Source of the DNA: Siphlonurus alternatus
Taxonomy: Eukaryota > Arthropoda > Insecta > Ephemeroptera > Siphlonuridae
Direction of reading: 5' to 3'
NCBI GenBank assembly: GCA_949825025.1
Contig: OX463786.1
Span: forward strand, 14,283,309 to 14,347,308
Length of the DNA: 64,000 bases
Below the pieces are notes generated by a model that was not told where the DNA came from, did no database searches, and saw only the letters and a program-made list of their open reading frames with translations. This document shows, piece after piece, positions 10,501 to 22,304 of the stretch (position 1 is its first letter; each line of letters starts with the position of its first letter). Position numbers and translations under genes: made by a program.

Positions 10501-12630
10501 TTTCTTATCATCTTCTGTAACAGTTCTATCTGAATCATCAGAATCTTCTCCGTTATTTTCTTGTTGCGATTTTGACCATCTAATTTCTTTAACTTCATGT
10601 TCACATAATATATTATCATTTGGAATTGATGATTTTATAGGTTCTAAAATACTACTATATCCACCAGGCAATACAATATTACCACCTTGTAACTCAGCGT
10701 AACTACCTAATTCTAATAAATCTACTTCGGCCATACTATGACAGCCTGATATGCATGTTTCACGTTTAAGAAGGCAGTCAAAGAGAAGTTGACGAACTCT
10801 TCTCTCGTCTCCAGTCGGGAATTGTTCGAGGTAAAGTTGAGCCTCGAGAGAGATGTGTTCGCCAACACTCACCACTCCGTCTGGAGGTTCGTATTGACTC
10901 AGGAAATATTCTTCGCAGCGTCGTAGGAAGCATAAGTAAGCTTCATAGATCTCCTGTAACATATTGAGGGAAAAGTTAGTTGAAATTAATTTTTTTAAAG
11001 ACTATTTGAGAAAGAGAAATTTTCTTTCTACAGTAAAAATTATAAAATTGTTTATAATTGAAAATTTTAGTCAATATTACCTAGAAGTTCAGTAATAATT
11101 CTTAGAGAGAAAAAAATTTAATGCATAAATCAGACTACATATCTGAATAAGCCAATCAGCGTGAGCCTCTTTTTACCATGAGGAAGATTCTCAAGGGTCT
11201 GATTTTTTAGGCCCGGGCTTGTGAAACCTGCTTCACAGTTCAGCCCGGCCCGTGGCTCGTCTGTGGTTCACTCTTAGCTCGCACGATGTATGCCCTTTTA
11301 TTTTATTGTTTTATAAAAACTGACAGCTATATAAGTCTACAGTGTTTATACTTTCTTGCTTATTTTTTCCCCTCATCAAGACACTAAAAAAACTGAACAA
11401 AAAACATCACCATTGAAAATTTGAGGAACAGCTAGACCCGTACAAACCTCAACCATGAGGCAGCGTCTGATGTTAAATTTGTACAAGCAGGTACCAATGG
11501 CTCCTTTCAATTTGTCAATAAACCTAGGTCTTATGAGCATGAAAAATGTTTAGCATCAAAGTACGAGAGCCAAACTTAGCATAGCTAGACTGTCCTTCAC
11601 TCACTCCTCTCCATACATTCAATATTTATACATCATTGCAAATAAATGTAAACAAGAAGATTGTATATTTAACATTCTCAGTGGTACTTTGAAAATGTTA
11701 TTTTCTCACAAGCAGGATTAATACCAATATTTCTTTGTGTTAGCACTTTTATCAACATTCCTTTTGTATGGCCAATCAGAGCAATGCTACTAACATCTGT
11801 AAATAACCAGTCTCCCATATTGTCGCAACCCACCTGCAGAAGAGGGAAGGGCACTTGCTTGCCTGCCTCGGTGGCTGCCACTACTCGGTGAGGGGTGGGG
11901 GTCTGCACGATGTCAATCAGGCCGTGACTCATGGCCAGCTCATACATCGGGTTACCAAGCACCCCGTGGATCCAGTTGGCACCAAGTTCAAGATGGTTCG
12001 AACCTGTTAGAAAACGTCAATGAGTCCAGAAATCGAAATATACAATTTTTCTCTACATTATTTCATATATAATTATATGATCTATCATGAAAAACCAATG
12101 TGTATAAAAAAGAAGTGAAACTACACATCAAATCTTGATTTTTCTAAATGATAAACATATTTCAACACCTACAATCTAATTAAGACCTTGCTACGTGATT
12201 TCGCACAGTAAACTGATGGCAGCAAAATCTGTGATGAATTAGATTAAGATCTTCAACTTATCATATGCATACTTTCTCATAGTAAGTTTTGTCAAAGCAG
12301 AGGGTGCTTTATTTATAATTTATATGTTTCTTTATTTAACTATTACATAATAAAAACTAAATTGGTACACAAATACCAAATATTTACAAACTAAACTAAA
12401 ACAATACGAACACCTGCAAATTAAATGCCCCTCCCACTTACATACAATTTTTTTTTACCTGTGTTTATGGCGACGATACGGCCACCAATCCTTCTTCTTG
12501 CCTCGAGAATCTTAAAGTCAAGACATTCGTGCTTGGCAAGGTGGTTAGCTGCCGATAATCCAGCCACCCCAGCACCAATAATTAATACTTTACATCGATT
12601 ACCGGAGCCTTCTTCCCTACCCGCCGCCAT
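7394..12630 (-). CDS. FAD-dependent polyamine oxidase, spermine oxidase type, complete six-exon gene
   Basis: The product should oxidise spermine or N1-acetylated polyamines with O2, releasing H2O2 and an aminoaldehyde. Joined exons (12459-12630, 11834-12003, 10198-10953, 9179-9330, 8239-8353, 7394-7594) stay in frame for 521 aa, a usual length for the family, and every intron is GT..AG. The N-terminal Rossmann motif GAGVAG is at residues 19-24, followed by ILEA and RIGGR (41-51). ELGANWIHG at 63-71 holds the His that is conserved near the active site in SMOX/PAOX. The C-terminal FAD motif LFAGEHT is at 459-465, with a Ser-Gly-Arg helix after it. An acidic, Ser-rich insertion (about 241-267) sits where SMOX proteins carry a variable linker. 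No PTS1 peroxisomal tripeptide ends the protein, so a cytosolic or nuclear location is inferred. The start is the first ATG, in the context CTACAATGG. SMOX versus PAOX subtype is not settled. Confidence 0.95.
8239..8353 (-). CDS. Polyamine oxidase exon 5
   Basis: The acceptor is TTTCAG and the donor CTT/GTAAGC. It completes a split Cys codon and encodes TSWFSQPFTRGSYTAIAVG, the conserved W..P..RGSY block next to the flavin in this family. It ends in phase 0. Confidence 0.93.
8773..9099 (-). mobile_element. tRNA-derived SINE in polyamine oxidase intron 4
   Basis: The minus-strand head (about 9099-9025) is tRNA-like: it has a TGGTGTAGTGG A box and a GGTTCAAATCC B box. An unrelated body follows, and the 3' end is a short tandem tail of CCAA units (the plus strand shows GGTT repeats at 8774-8788). 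Direct repeats flank it: CATCAAAAAGT at 8762-8772 and CATCCAAAAAGT at 9100-9111, which fits target-primed insertion. It lies on the same strand as the host gene. Confidence 0.8.
9179..9330 (-). CDS. Polyamine oxidase exon 4
   Basis: The acceptor is CTCCAG and the donor ATCTG/GTGAGT. It encodes the LLLGWVSG strand, the EILRQFLG helix and the PKPKRC segment leading into the FAD-contacting region. It ends with two bases of a split codon. Confidence 0.93.
9433..9563. repeat. Near-perfect palindromic MITE-like element in polyamine oxidase intron 3
   Basis: The arm TAGGTCTGTTCGTAAATAC pairs with its reverse complement at the right end, with only a few mismatches near the centre. The ends are AAT..ATT. 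A more diverged relative lies at 25853-25998. No coding capacity. Confidence 0.75.
10198..10953 (-). CDS. Polyamine oxidase exon 3
   Basis: The largest exon, 252 codons, phase 0 at both ends (acceptor TTACAG, donor AAAG/GTATGC). It encodes the central substrate domain, the LPGGYSSI motif, the acidic Ser/Asp-rich linker and the TIPLGVLK and DKIFLEYERPF segments found in this family. Confidence 0.95.
11834..12003 (-). CDS. Polyamine oxidase exon 2
   Basis: The acceptor is CTAACAG and the donor CTGCAG/GTGGGT. The exon encodes the ELGANWIHG active-site segment and the GNPMYELA stretch typical of spermine/acetylpolyamine oxidases, and ends in phase 0 after Leu-Gln. Confidence 0.93.
12459..12630 (-). 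CDS. Polyamine oxidase exon 1
   Basis: Encodes residues 1-57 plus one base: the start Met, the dinucleotide-binding GAGVAG loop and the RIGGR motif. The donor reads ACAG/GTAAAA, leaving phase 1. It joins exon 2 to complete a Gly codon. Confidence 0.93.
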
Positions 12631-13074
12631 TGTAGCGGGCGTAGCGGCACGACAACAGCTGACTTTTTAGGCGCAACGTGAAATAGTTGTATCATGCGTG
12701 AAATTTAAGTTTTTTATTGATAAATTTAATTTTAAGTAATAAATAAGACTATAAATGAGTTCCAATACCTTATTTAAATAAAATTTATTCATTAGTTTAT
12801 TATTTATGATAGGTGTGTTATTTTTACGCCAAGTAGTTGAATGCAACCAGCGTTACATCAAGGCATAAAAAGTTGCATACATTTTAGGCGCTTATAAAAT
12901 TTGCATGTTTAATATTATTAGTTTTTTTAACGTATGCCGTATGCAGCTATTTTAATTATGCTTTATTATACTTTCTACGTATTCAATAGTAATTAAATAG
13001 AATAAAAAATACGTGGTAACTAATTAACCTTTCTAAAATTAGTTTATACATGCCTGAAACTTTAAAAATTACTC
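12631..13074. other. 5' flank of the polyamine oxidase gene
   Basis: This should hold the minus-strand promoter and 5' UTR. No TATA box at a sensible place was found. Nothing else seen. Confidence 0.4.
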
Positions 13075-13661
13075 AATGGGGTACTGACCACCTTTTTAAG
13101 TAACCACTTTTCTGGATACCTTGGGCCGTTAAGAGACAATTAAGCACAAATTTAAGCCCCAAATAAAATTATTTAATTTATTATTCAAGTTTAAAAAGGG
13201 GAGCATTCTTGGAGCTCGAAAACGAAATTCGCGCTGCCGCCATGTTGTATGACGTCATGTGACGTCACACCATTGATCATTGATGGAGCGCAGCTGACAG
13301 CAATGACAACTAACAAGGCCCGGTTAATTTTCGTTAAAATTACTCTTTTTTTGGTACTTACTTAATGGGGTACTGACCACCTTTTTAAGTAACCACTTTT
13401 CTGGATACCTTGGGCCGTTAAGAGACAATTAAGCACAAATTTAAGCCCCAAATAAAATTATTTAATTTATTATTCAAGTTTAAAAAGGGGAGCATTCTTG
13501 GAGCTCGAAAACGAAATTCGCGCTGCCGCCATGTTGTATGACGTCATGTGACGTCACACCATTGATCATTGATGCCATTGATGGAGCGCAGCTGACAGCA
13601 ATGACAACTAACAAGGCCCGGTTAATTTTCGTTAAAATTACTCTTTTTTTGGTACTTACTT
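13075..13661 (+). repeat. Recent direct duplication of a 290-bp terminal block with CRE sites
   Basis: 13075-13363 and 13364-13661 are almost identical; the second copy has a 9-bp insertion duplicating GCCATTGAT. Each copy contains TGACGTCATGTGACGTCAC, two CRE-type octamers in tandem, and starts with AATGGGGTACTGACC. High identity indicates recent duplication. Confidence 0.85.
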
Positions 13662-13730
13662 AATTAGTATATTAAAAATAAACAGCTAGAAGAACATGTA
13701 GTGCTCCTATAATTGCATGGAGAACAGATT

Positions 13731-13847
13731 ATGACGGCACCAAATAAGCATTATTTATATTCAAGAACGAAGAAGTGGGTCAAGTGGGAGATGAAACATC
13801 CTCTATCAGAAGACACTATTGTTTTTGTTTGCCAAAATCACTTTGAC
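13731..13847 (+). CDS. Possible THAP-like transposase exon
   Basis: A 39-codon open stretch starting ATG and ending at a good donor, TTTGAC/GTAAGT. It ends VCQNHFD, which resembles the C-x2-His-Phe end of a THAP zinc finger (family knowledge), with a preceding Trp-containing helix-like segment (WVKWEM). The N-terminal Cys pair of a THAP domain is not seen here; it could be on an earlier exon or lost. No following exon was recognised with confidence. Its place just inside a candidate transposon end suggests a transposase remnant. Confidence 0.3.
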
Positions 13848-15129
13848 GTAAGTAAATTAAAATTTAGATGATGTTTTACATAATATAAACATACAGTATT
13901 TAAATTAATACGGTTTACGTTGATGTATATATTTATGTGTATGCATACAGTATGCCATACTGTACATCTGCACATATGCATAATACAGTATTATATTATG
14001 CATGCAATATATTATGCGCATATATATCATTGCATATATAGAGTTCCTATGTACATAAAGTAAAATTATGTACATATATATAATATATATATAATTATAT
14101 ACATGTGTATGTACATAAATATATGCATATATACTGGCCTGGCAGTAGCCGCAGTCTAAATAATAACAGTGTTTTTTAATGTATGCATACATGTACTGTA
14201 CAGTATCATGTCTTAAAATTTCTATTTTATATAGAATAAAAGGTTTTCAAATTGTTATCTTTATTAGCTTGCTTTATGTTTAATGTTTACTGAGAAAAAT
14301 TACATATCTTCTAACATATTGGCTTGTATGGCTTGTAGAGCAAAGTGAAAACACTTGAAGTTCTAAATTGGCGTCTTCATTCCCCACTCCACCCTTTTCC
14401 TACCTCACCGCTAATGAATGTTTGTCCGCAGGTACCAGCTAAATACTTGCAAGGACAGAGCTCTCTTCGAACTGCCAGGTGGCTTGTGCATCAGGAAGTC
14501 GAGCATGGAAAGGGCCACGAACGGAGCGTTTGCTGAGAGACAAGTCATTCCGAGACACACCAAAAGTGTGTCCGTACGTGGCCACGATTCACAAAAGAAG
14601 GGAAACAATAGCAGGTAAGACAGTTAGAGTTGTAACTTACATGTTAAACGTTAGGTACAGTATATATACAAATATGTGTGGCCCTTTAAATAGTGCCTCT
14701 GTAATATAAATTATAAGCACTTGACAATTTTATTAACTGTTCAAAATATATTAAAATTTATAAACTGTAAGGACTTTGTGCATACTGTCCATATTATAGT
14801 ACAGTACACTGATGTAAGTGATGTTGATCAATTACCAAACTTTCTATCTGGAATAGAGATTTAACCAGTTAATCTTGTATATGCAGTATGCTACATATTT
14901 TAATTGTAATGAACTCTTTACACCATAATAATTATGGTACTTCCTACGGTACTTGAACAGTTGAGGCACCAAATACTTTTTATTATTATTTTTTTTTTCT
15001 CTTGTCTTGGTTACTCCTACAATACAACTATAATATATTGGTCTGAGAGATATACTACTGTATATGGATCTGATGGGAGCAATCTGCGCAAGATCGAGTT
15101 CAGCTTGTGATCTGCGGTATACTAACACA

Positions 15130-15380
15130 GTGAGCAAAATTTGCTTTTGCTTATTTCTCTTCACCAAAATATTTTTGTACCACATTGTTTTCAATTTTAA
15201 AGTAGCCAAAGACGGAACATGTTTTTATCCATATATTATTAATTATTTACGCAGAGGATATTTTTTTCGAGTATCATATATGGCATTGTTACGGTTGGCT
15301 TTTGCCATTTTAAAAGATACAGTATACTGTAGAAGTATTTTGGTGAAGAAAAATAAGCCAAAGAAAATTTTGTTCCTGTG
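15130..15380. repeat. Imperfect inverted repeat
   Basis: The left segment, with TTGCTTATTTCTCTTCACCAAAA, is mirrored by TTTTGGTGAAGAAAAATAAG at about 15340. It is a diverged foldback, inside the candidate 7-kb element. Confidence 0.5.
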
Positions 15381-15418
15381 TTGGCTTACCGGGGAAAACA
15401 CGTGGAGGTCACAAGGTG

Positions 15419-15593
15419 CAGGTGCGGATTTAGAACCAAACTTCAGGGATATGGGAGGGTGGGGGAATCTCCAAAAGGCCAATGTTAAAAAAAATGGAGG
15501 GGGTGAGTTCCTATATTGCAAATGTTAAATCGAAAATTTAGTGGGGGGCAAGGGCTGTGCCCCCTACCCAGCCCCTCCCTTGATCCGTGCCTG
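15419..15593. mobile_element. hAT-like MITE, diverged copy
   Basis: Ends CAGGTGCGGAT..ATCCGTGCCTG, with G/C-rich arms and an internal AAGGCCAATGTTAAAAAAA block shared with the element at 44663-44824. No target duplication survives. Confidence 0.5.
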
Positions 15594-16139
15594 GCGCTGG
15601 TTAAGGTAAACTCCAGCTGTTTTCCTGCGAAGATACACTGCAGAGCCGGTCTGGGAGACGAAGACCTGCTCCCTTGGATGGGCCCGAAGAGAACGGCAGC
15701 ATAGTTGGGGGGGGGGGGGGGGGAAGTTGCCAGCCCCATGCTCAATTTCTTTGGAAAAAGGACGTGGGCCCCCGTGGCTTTCTTCTTTTTTTAATTCTTA
15801 AATCTCAAAGTATTGCAATTCTTGATTGCTTAGATTTGAGAAAAAATATATAATTATTATTTTTTGGTTTTCAAATGCACCTGTATCACTACAATTTGTC
15901 CTCCCAAATATGTATGAAGTCGTGTCTTATCATGATATGCATAAAATAATCCTTTCTATACACGTGATATTTTTTTTTAATTTTTAGATCATTGAATATT
16001 TTATAATCCACCTCAGTAAAGAACTATAAAATATTTTTTCCTGCAAGTTTCAAGTGTTATACCCTTTCCCTATTTTTTTTATCAGGTTTCATTTACGCTA
16101 TCTTGGCATTGTCTTTGAAACAAGGTTCACTATACTGTG

Positions 16140-16140
<1 letters not shown>

Positions 16141-16188
<48 letters not shown>
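16141..16188. repeat. (TA)n microsatellite
   Basis: Simple TA repeat; the small ORFs across it are low-complexity artefacts. Confidence 0.9.
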
Positions 16189-16191
<3 letters not shown>

Positions 16192-16918
16192 CCTCTGGTT
16201 ATCATAAAGCTGAACAATCCTGTGCATGTAAATTATGTAATGAATATTGTAGCCAATATCATTTAAATATCTGTAAATCTAGAATTAAATCTATCAGCGA
16301 TTATGCCAAGGGAGACTTCATATAGTCTATATTTTTAATAGCAATTAAGCAATAAGTTTTTCATTCTATTTATTTTCTATGTCATATTTTGTTTTATATA
16401 TGTGCTTCTATATATGATATATTATGATGTAACAGGCTGTTAATATCATTTGTTATTTTATTTTATATTCTTTTATTATCATTTTCTATTATTCTGTAAC
16501 TATTATATATTATATAGTTTGTATGTGTGTTTTATGTGTTCTATATTACAGTGTTATTTTATAATGAATATATATTTATAATACTATGTTGTATGTACAC
16601 TTTTTGTGTTTAATAAAACACTAATAATATATATATATTATATATGTATATAATTATATATATATATATATATGCAGCATCTACTAACATCCTTACAGTG
16701 CATGTATTTCTGCTGTTGCATGCAATGGGAAAATTTCAATGCTCCCCAGTTCTCACATGTCTACATGTCTTGTCTCAAACAAAAATTCACTGCTTTGTTT
16801 TATTGCAGATGTGCTGTCCTTATATATACGGAGACCCGACTAATGGGATTAGAGGATTCTATAACTATGGTGACGAACACACTGGGCCTGTGGGGGGCAT
16901 ACATGACCAAAATGTGTC

Positions 16919-17251
16919 AATGGACAACATACATGAAAAAAATTTATTGCAGAAATGAATAGAGGGTACCAAATTATGCTACTCTGATTTTTTTCAGATG
17001 TTTTTGAGACCCGGAACTATTTTTAAATAATTATTGAAAGTCCTTTGATTTCAGTTGGAACCCCCTGAATCCTTAATAAAAAGGATACAGACTGGACGCC
17101 TATTGACGCCTCCAGGGGGCGTGGCCGCACTTTCAATAAATATTTAAAAATAGTTCTGGGTCTCAAAAAAATCTGAAAAAATTCAGAGCAACATAATTTG
17201 GTACCCTCTATTCATTTCTGCAATAAAATTTTTTCATGCATGTTGTCCATT
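16919..17251. mobile_element. Palindromic MITE, sister subfamily without CRE (copy i)
   Basis: Same layout as the CRE family (TTTATTGCAG plus AAATG, mirrored; TTTTTCAGA and TTATTGAAAG arms), but the ends are AATGGACAACAT..ATGTTGTCCATT and the core has no TGACGTCA. The centre reads GACGCCTATTGACGCC. Confidence 0.65.
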
Positions 17252-17532
17252 GCCCCAAAATACCAACCAACCAATCAATCAACACTGGGCCCACATCAGT
17301 TCTACTCTGCGGTTGATCATGTTTCACTATGAATTTAATAAAATAGTTTAATGCTTTGTAAATGTATTTACAATAAAATGAAATAACCATGTAATATATT
17401 TAAATTGCTATTTTTTAAAATTAATTCCTTTTATTTAGTAGTAAATATTATTTTTATAGTGTTGCTAAACGTAAAAGCTAAGCTATATAGGATAAAGTAA
17501 TATAAATCTAATATATTATATTGTATACAATG

Positions 17533-18303
17533 CAGGGTATTCCATAACTCGTGTAACTTTTTTAGCCTATATATCAGCATGGGCAGGCTGATAATGTTAA
17601 GATGTTGGGTACGTGACAATTTGCACATGGGTAGCTGAGATACCAAAGTTTTGGACCCCCATGTTGAAAATTTTGACATTCATCTCCTTCCGAGGGCGCA
17701 GCGCACAAATCTCATTCCTCGTTTATGGGATTTCAATGTTAAAAAAATGTTACCTAAATTTTTCTTAACATCAGGTTGAAATTTGGTATGAGAAATTCAA
17801 TGGTGCAATTATTTTTTTGACAAATGTTCACCCCCAACCCTGTGGGGGTAAAAAAAGGCAACCTTTGGTGTGAATTTTCTCCAAATTAGATTCCTCTTCA
17901 AAGCAAAGGCTCATAAGGAAAAAATTGAGGTCACTGATAACAGAGGTGAAGAAAATGACAACGAAGGGTTGTCTTTTTTTACCCACATCACAGGGTTGGG
18001 GTTGAACATTTGTTACAAAATAATTGCACCATTGAATATATCAACCTTAAAAACCTCTGGATACCAAATTTTAACCTGATATGAAAAAAAAATTAGTCGA
18101 CTTTTTTTAACGTTGAAATCCCATAAACGAGAAATGAGATTTGTGTGCTGTGCACTTTGAAGGGGATAAAATGTCAAAATTTTGAACCCTGGGGGCGTGA
18201 AAATTTGCACAGGTGTGTGCAAATTTTCACGCCCCCAACATCAACGGCCTGCCCATGCTGATCTTGGCTAGAAAAGTTACACGAGTTATCATGGAATACC
18301 CTG
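17533..18303. mobile_element. Long foldback element of about 770 bp
   Basis: CAGGGTATTCCATAACTCG at the left is mirrored by GGAATACCCTG at the right, and matching arms continue far inward (Asn-type ORFs across it are chance). The CAGGG start and a TA after the right end are mariner-like, but TA is absent at the left. Arms have diverged and contain indels. A shorter perfect hairpin, GTGAAAATTTGCACA and its complement, lies near 18196-18231. Confidence 0.65.
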
Positions 18304-18522
18304 TATAGATTTAACGATCTGCGGCAAATGTGGCTAAACCACGGTGGCTCGCAATATAGTGCTCAACGCACTCTTAAAGCCCCCGTAACTCTCCGCCCCT
18401 ACCACCTAGGACGGCAGGGAATTCAAAATTCAAAAAAATTCAAAATTCAAAATCTTTTATTCATTCCATTCTTCCTACAATCATATTGTCATGTACATGA
18501 TATATGTTTAGGTTTATAGGAC

Positions 18523-18843
18523 AATAGAGTATTGACCTCAAAATTTTTTATTGCAGAAATGGATAGAGCGTGCAAAGTTATGCTACCCTGATTTTTTTCA
18601 GATTTTTTAGAGCCCGGGAACTATTTTTAAAAAATTATTGAAAGTTCTTTTTGTGACGTCACGCGGCGGCAAGTCCTATCTTTTTCTTAAGGAGCGGCGT
18701 CTCGTGACGTCACAAAAATAACTTTCAATGATTTTTTAAAAATACTTGCCGGGCTTTAAAAAATCTGAAAAAAATCAGGGTAGCATAACTTTTCACGCTC
18801 TATCCATTTCTGCAATAAAAAAATTTGAGGTCAATACTCTATT
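18523..18843. mobile_element. CRE-bearing palindromic MITE, copy b
   Basis: A well-preserved copy: ends AATAGAGTATTG..CAATACTCTATT, two intact GTGACGTCAC sites, and the asymmetric core GGCGGCAAGTCCTATC..GGAGCGGCGTC between them. Both arms carry ATTGCAGAAATGGATAG. Confidence 0.8.
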
Positions 18844-20056
18844 CCTATATATATATATGTTTAGGGGAATTCCACTCCCTCACTGTTCGGTTTATGAAGG
18901 AGTACTTTCCCACATCACTTCCACTACCCCTGAGCTCCAGTTTCCACCGATGATCCCCCCTCCCAATATATCTACCTTTCCTAGTTCTGTCACTAAACTC
19001 GCTCCAACCTGCCTTCTCCCTGTTAACTTTAAACAAATTTCCTAATCGGTTGTATCTTCTCCTATCCTCGAGTAGCTCCCACTCGATATATACTCATACA
19101 GTATATGATACTGTACTGTATTTATAACAGATTTTTAAATAAAATAATTTTTTGCAGAACCTTTTTCAAAAAACTTGAAAATCCTTAGCGAATTGGCTCA
19201 CAGAAATTGTTTTAAAGATTATTTTTCCGGAACGGATCCGTAAAAATTATTTTGTTTGAAAATCCATTAAAGAATTCATAGATTACGTAGGTATTTTATA
19301 ATTGGGGTACCTAATATATTCAGATGAAGTTTGAGTAAAAAGCTGTTTTCTGTTTATATGCAAATTGTATGCATATGTACAGTACAGTACTGTATCATAT
19401 ACACAGTAAAAGGATGCATGCGGTTAAAGGCATCTGAAAAGTCTGAAACACCAACTTTGAGAATTTTTTGTGGTGCAGCTATTTGAGATGGCTTTTCTTG
19501 GTTTTCATTTTTCAATAGAGAGAACGTTAAATTATTTTTAGAAAATAAAATATTTCAAATATATGTAATAACTTACTCTTTATTAATGAAAAAATACTAT
19601 GGAGAAGGGAGTGCAATATCAATCTCTATAATGAACTATATTTTATTACGTTATTATAATGATTTTTTATACAGCAATCTTAATTTCAAGATATTAAATA
19701 CTTGCTACAAACCATATTTAACAAATTACAAATGAGTATTTGTCGATTTTCTTATAAAAATACTTTTAAAACCTGCTTGAATCACTCAAAACAGCAATAT
19801 TTTTACACGAACTTGCACGCCCCCCGCGGCCCCGCCTTCCAGCTGATCAATGGTGTGACGTCACTTTATTTCAGCCAATGGTATTTCGTTTCGCTCGGTA
19901 CCACGTGACTGCTGCAAAAAATGCTCACAAGTTGATTAATTTCTCGTAAATGACTGATTTATAATTTTTTCTGTTTTGAGGGAGTGATATTTCCATACAT
20001 TTTCTTTCCAAAAAACACAATTTTTTTCATTTTAATTTTTTGGTCAGTACCCCATT

Positions 20057-21207
20057 ATGATGTACATGATGAGAGGAAATTAACATTGACGACACAATTC
20101 TCTCAGCCAATGAAAATCTAGCGCGCGAACTGCGCGCGACGACATGTTCTATCAAGCTTCCTATCCTTTAACCCAGCGGTACCTGGTTTTTAATTTTTTC
20201 CGACGGTTCTTATGAAGGGCAAGATTCATATGAGTCACGGGAAAGATCACTTTACACGACATAAAAAATATTCGAGATTTTGTGCAGCATAGAATTTGAA
20301 TGAAAAAATAAACAAGATTTTTCTCTTAACAAACCTTATGGAGCGATGTCAGAATGCGGCGCTGCGGCATTTTTACATTGAAGCTTGTCAAGCAAAAAAC
20401 GTACGCTAGCTATTCAGGATTATGCAGCAAATTCATATACTATTTTTTGTTGTTTTCATAACACTATAAATAAGTAATTTTATTTATTTTATCAAACCAT
20501 ATTAATTATTTGTTTTGTATTTCAAATTTTAAAGAAAAACAAAATTAAGTTGTTTTTTTCTAGAAATTGGACCTCTATATATATAGATCTAGAGAAGATA
20601 TATTTATATAGTTTATGGTATAACAAGTATTTTGTACTACTATTTAAGAAAATAAAAAATAACATTTTTTATAATCAAGTAATTATTATTTACAATTTTA
20701 TGATACATTTCTATGTAATTAATTTACAGTTAATTATTAAATTTGAACATATATACTTAGAAATTTAAGATAAAAAGATGCTGAAATAGAAAAATCATTT
20801 GAAATATGTTTGTATACAATATGAAACACATTAAATTACTCAGTATTAATATATATCACTGCTCTATGAAAACATTTAAGTTAAAATATGGCCAAAGTTT
20901 TTGTACGAATTTTATATAATAATTCTTCTATGTTATATACTACAGTATAGAAATTATATTTATGATAATAAGTTGTAGATATTGTATAGTACAAAGTGGC
21001 AATTGGTTTTGTGCGGTTATAGGGTTTAAAGAAAATCTGGGGAAGAAGTCATTATCCAGTTCAATGAAACCAGCTCGTCGTCAGGAGACTAATTAAACTA
21101 GCTATGTACTGAAACTTTTATGACTCTTTCTATGGGATAAAGTTAAATATCCTATTACTAACTCTTCTCTATGTATTAGTATATTTATTTTAACGTTTAT
21201 ATGTACA
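20057..21207. other. AT-rich stretch with a small CpG-rich patch
   Basis: Around 20130-20142 there is a short GCGCGC palindromic patch in otherwise AT-rich DNA. No gene recognised. Confidence 0.4.
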
Positions 21208-21309
21208 CCCTAGTCGAAAAATAAGAGTGCTAAGTGATAATTTGAGCAGTAGTCAACTACTTGACTACTGCTCAAATTATCACTTAGCACTCTTATTTTT
21301 CGACTAGGG
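21208..21309. repeat. Palindrome with identical 48-bp arms
   Basis: CCCTAGTCGAAAAATAAG starts the left arm. The right arm is its exact reverse complement over 48 bp, with only a 6-bp spacer. The CCCTAG end recalls piggyBac termini, but flanking TTAA is missing. Confidence 0.85.
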
Positions 21310-21314
21310 CACTT

Positions 21315-21427
21315 GTGGCCTCCGAAAATTTCTCTTTGCAACCTAACTTGTTAATCACCATGTCCTATAAGAATAAAACGTAGGGCATGGTGATTAACAA
21401 GGCTGCAAGTGGTAAATTTTCCAAGGT
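21315..21427. repeat. Palindromic element, abutting neighbour
   Basis: The left arm contains AACTTGTTAATCACCATG and the right arm CATGGTGATTAACAAG. A related element lies at 27899-28023. It sits between two other foldbacks. Confidence 0.65.
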
Positions 21428-21428
21428 G

Positions 21429-21838
21429 AAGGGTAAAGTAAAACGAATCAGCTAATTTTGTAGTCCCATTTGATTTGATCAACATGTAAACATTGTACGT
21501 AAACCTTAGCAAATTCACAAAAATTCTTAAAAGAATTTGAGAGACAGGTTTTAGTACCTATATAAAAGACACAGAAAAAATTTCAATACAATTATTCAAG
21601 ATAATTTTTTTTTAATTTTCAGCACAAGGCTTTTCCATTGAGAGCCAAACTAAAAACTTAATTGATTAAAAAAATCGACTGGAATTGTCTTGAAATTTTT
21701 TCTACGGCTTTTATAGGTACTTATAAAATCTGTCTCAAATTTTTTTTCAGAATTTTTGTGAATTTGAAAAGGTTTACATGTTAATTAAACGTGACTACAA
21801 AATCAGCTGATTCGTGTTACTTTACCCTCAAAAGAATA
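21429..21838. mobile_element. Foldback element, TTAA family (copy 2)
   Basis: Same arms as copy 1: GGGTAAAGTAA start, then the shared AACATGTAAAC and AAACCTTAGC segments, mirrored at the right. Terminal TTAA is not preserved. It directly follows two other palindromic elements. Confidence 0.6.
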
Positions 21839-22231
21839 AAAAGATCATTTATGCTGTCAATGCCAGATTAGAAAATAGTTGTAAATTTAAACTTCAATTG
21901 TTTAAATTTTTCATCTCAAAAGACTTAACCTTAATTATTTTCATGTATATATTATTTTGTATATTGAAACAAATAATGTAAATGATAAATCCTGAGAATT
22001 TTTTACACAAGTGTACAATTTTTATGGCAGTAAATAAAATGACATCAACATACGTATTTAAATGCCATTAAATTATGGCAACAAAAACAATAATTTTAAA
22101 AATGCATGGCCATCATATTTTATCATTGCAATGGTAATTAATGACTTTAAAATTTTAATTATATTGCACATTAAATAAATAAAGTCATTTCAGTCCAAAT
22201 AAAATTAACATTATTATATATGGTATAAAAC

Positions 22232-22304
<73 letters not shown>

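Larger units (their letters stand above)
13075..20056. mobile_element. Candidate 7-kb DNA transposon bounded by an inverted AATGGGGTACTGACCA
   Basis: The 16-bp AATGGGGTACTGACCA occurs at 13075-13090 and 13364-13379. It recurs in reverse complement at 20041-20056. About 190-200 bp inside both ends lies the same motif, GTGACGTCACACCATTGATCA-like, again inverted. The left end is a duplicated terminal block. A possible THAP-like exon lies just inside the left end. The interior is full of other nested repeats, so the element is old and probably dead. No convincing target duplication was found. Confidence 0.4.

Noticed and set aside
14345..14709. Overlapping plus and minus ORFs in a G/C-richer patch
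   Set aside because: Three frames are open at once, and none gives a recognisable domain. There is an acceptor and donor pair, so it may be an exon of the candidate element, but I could not choose a frame.
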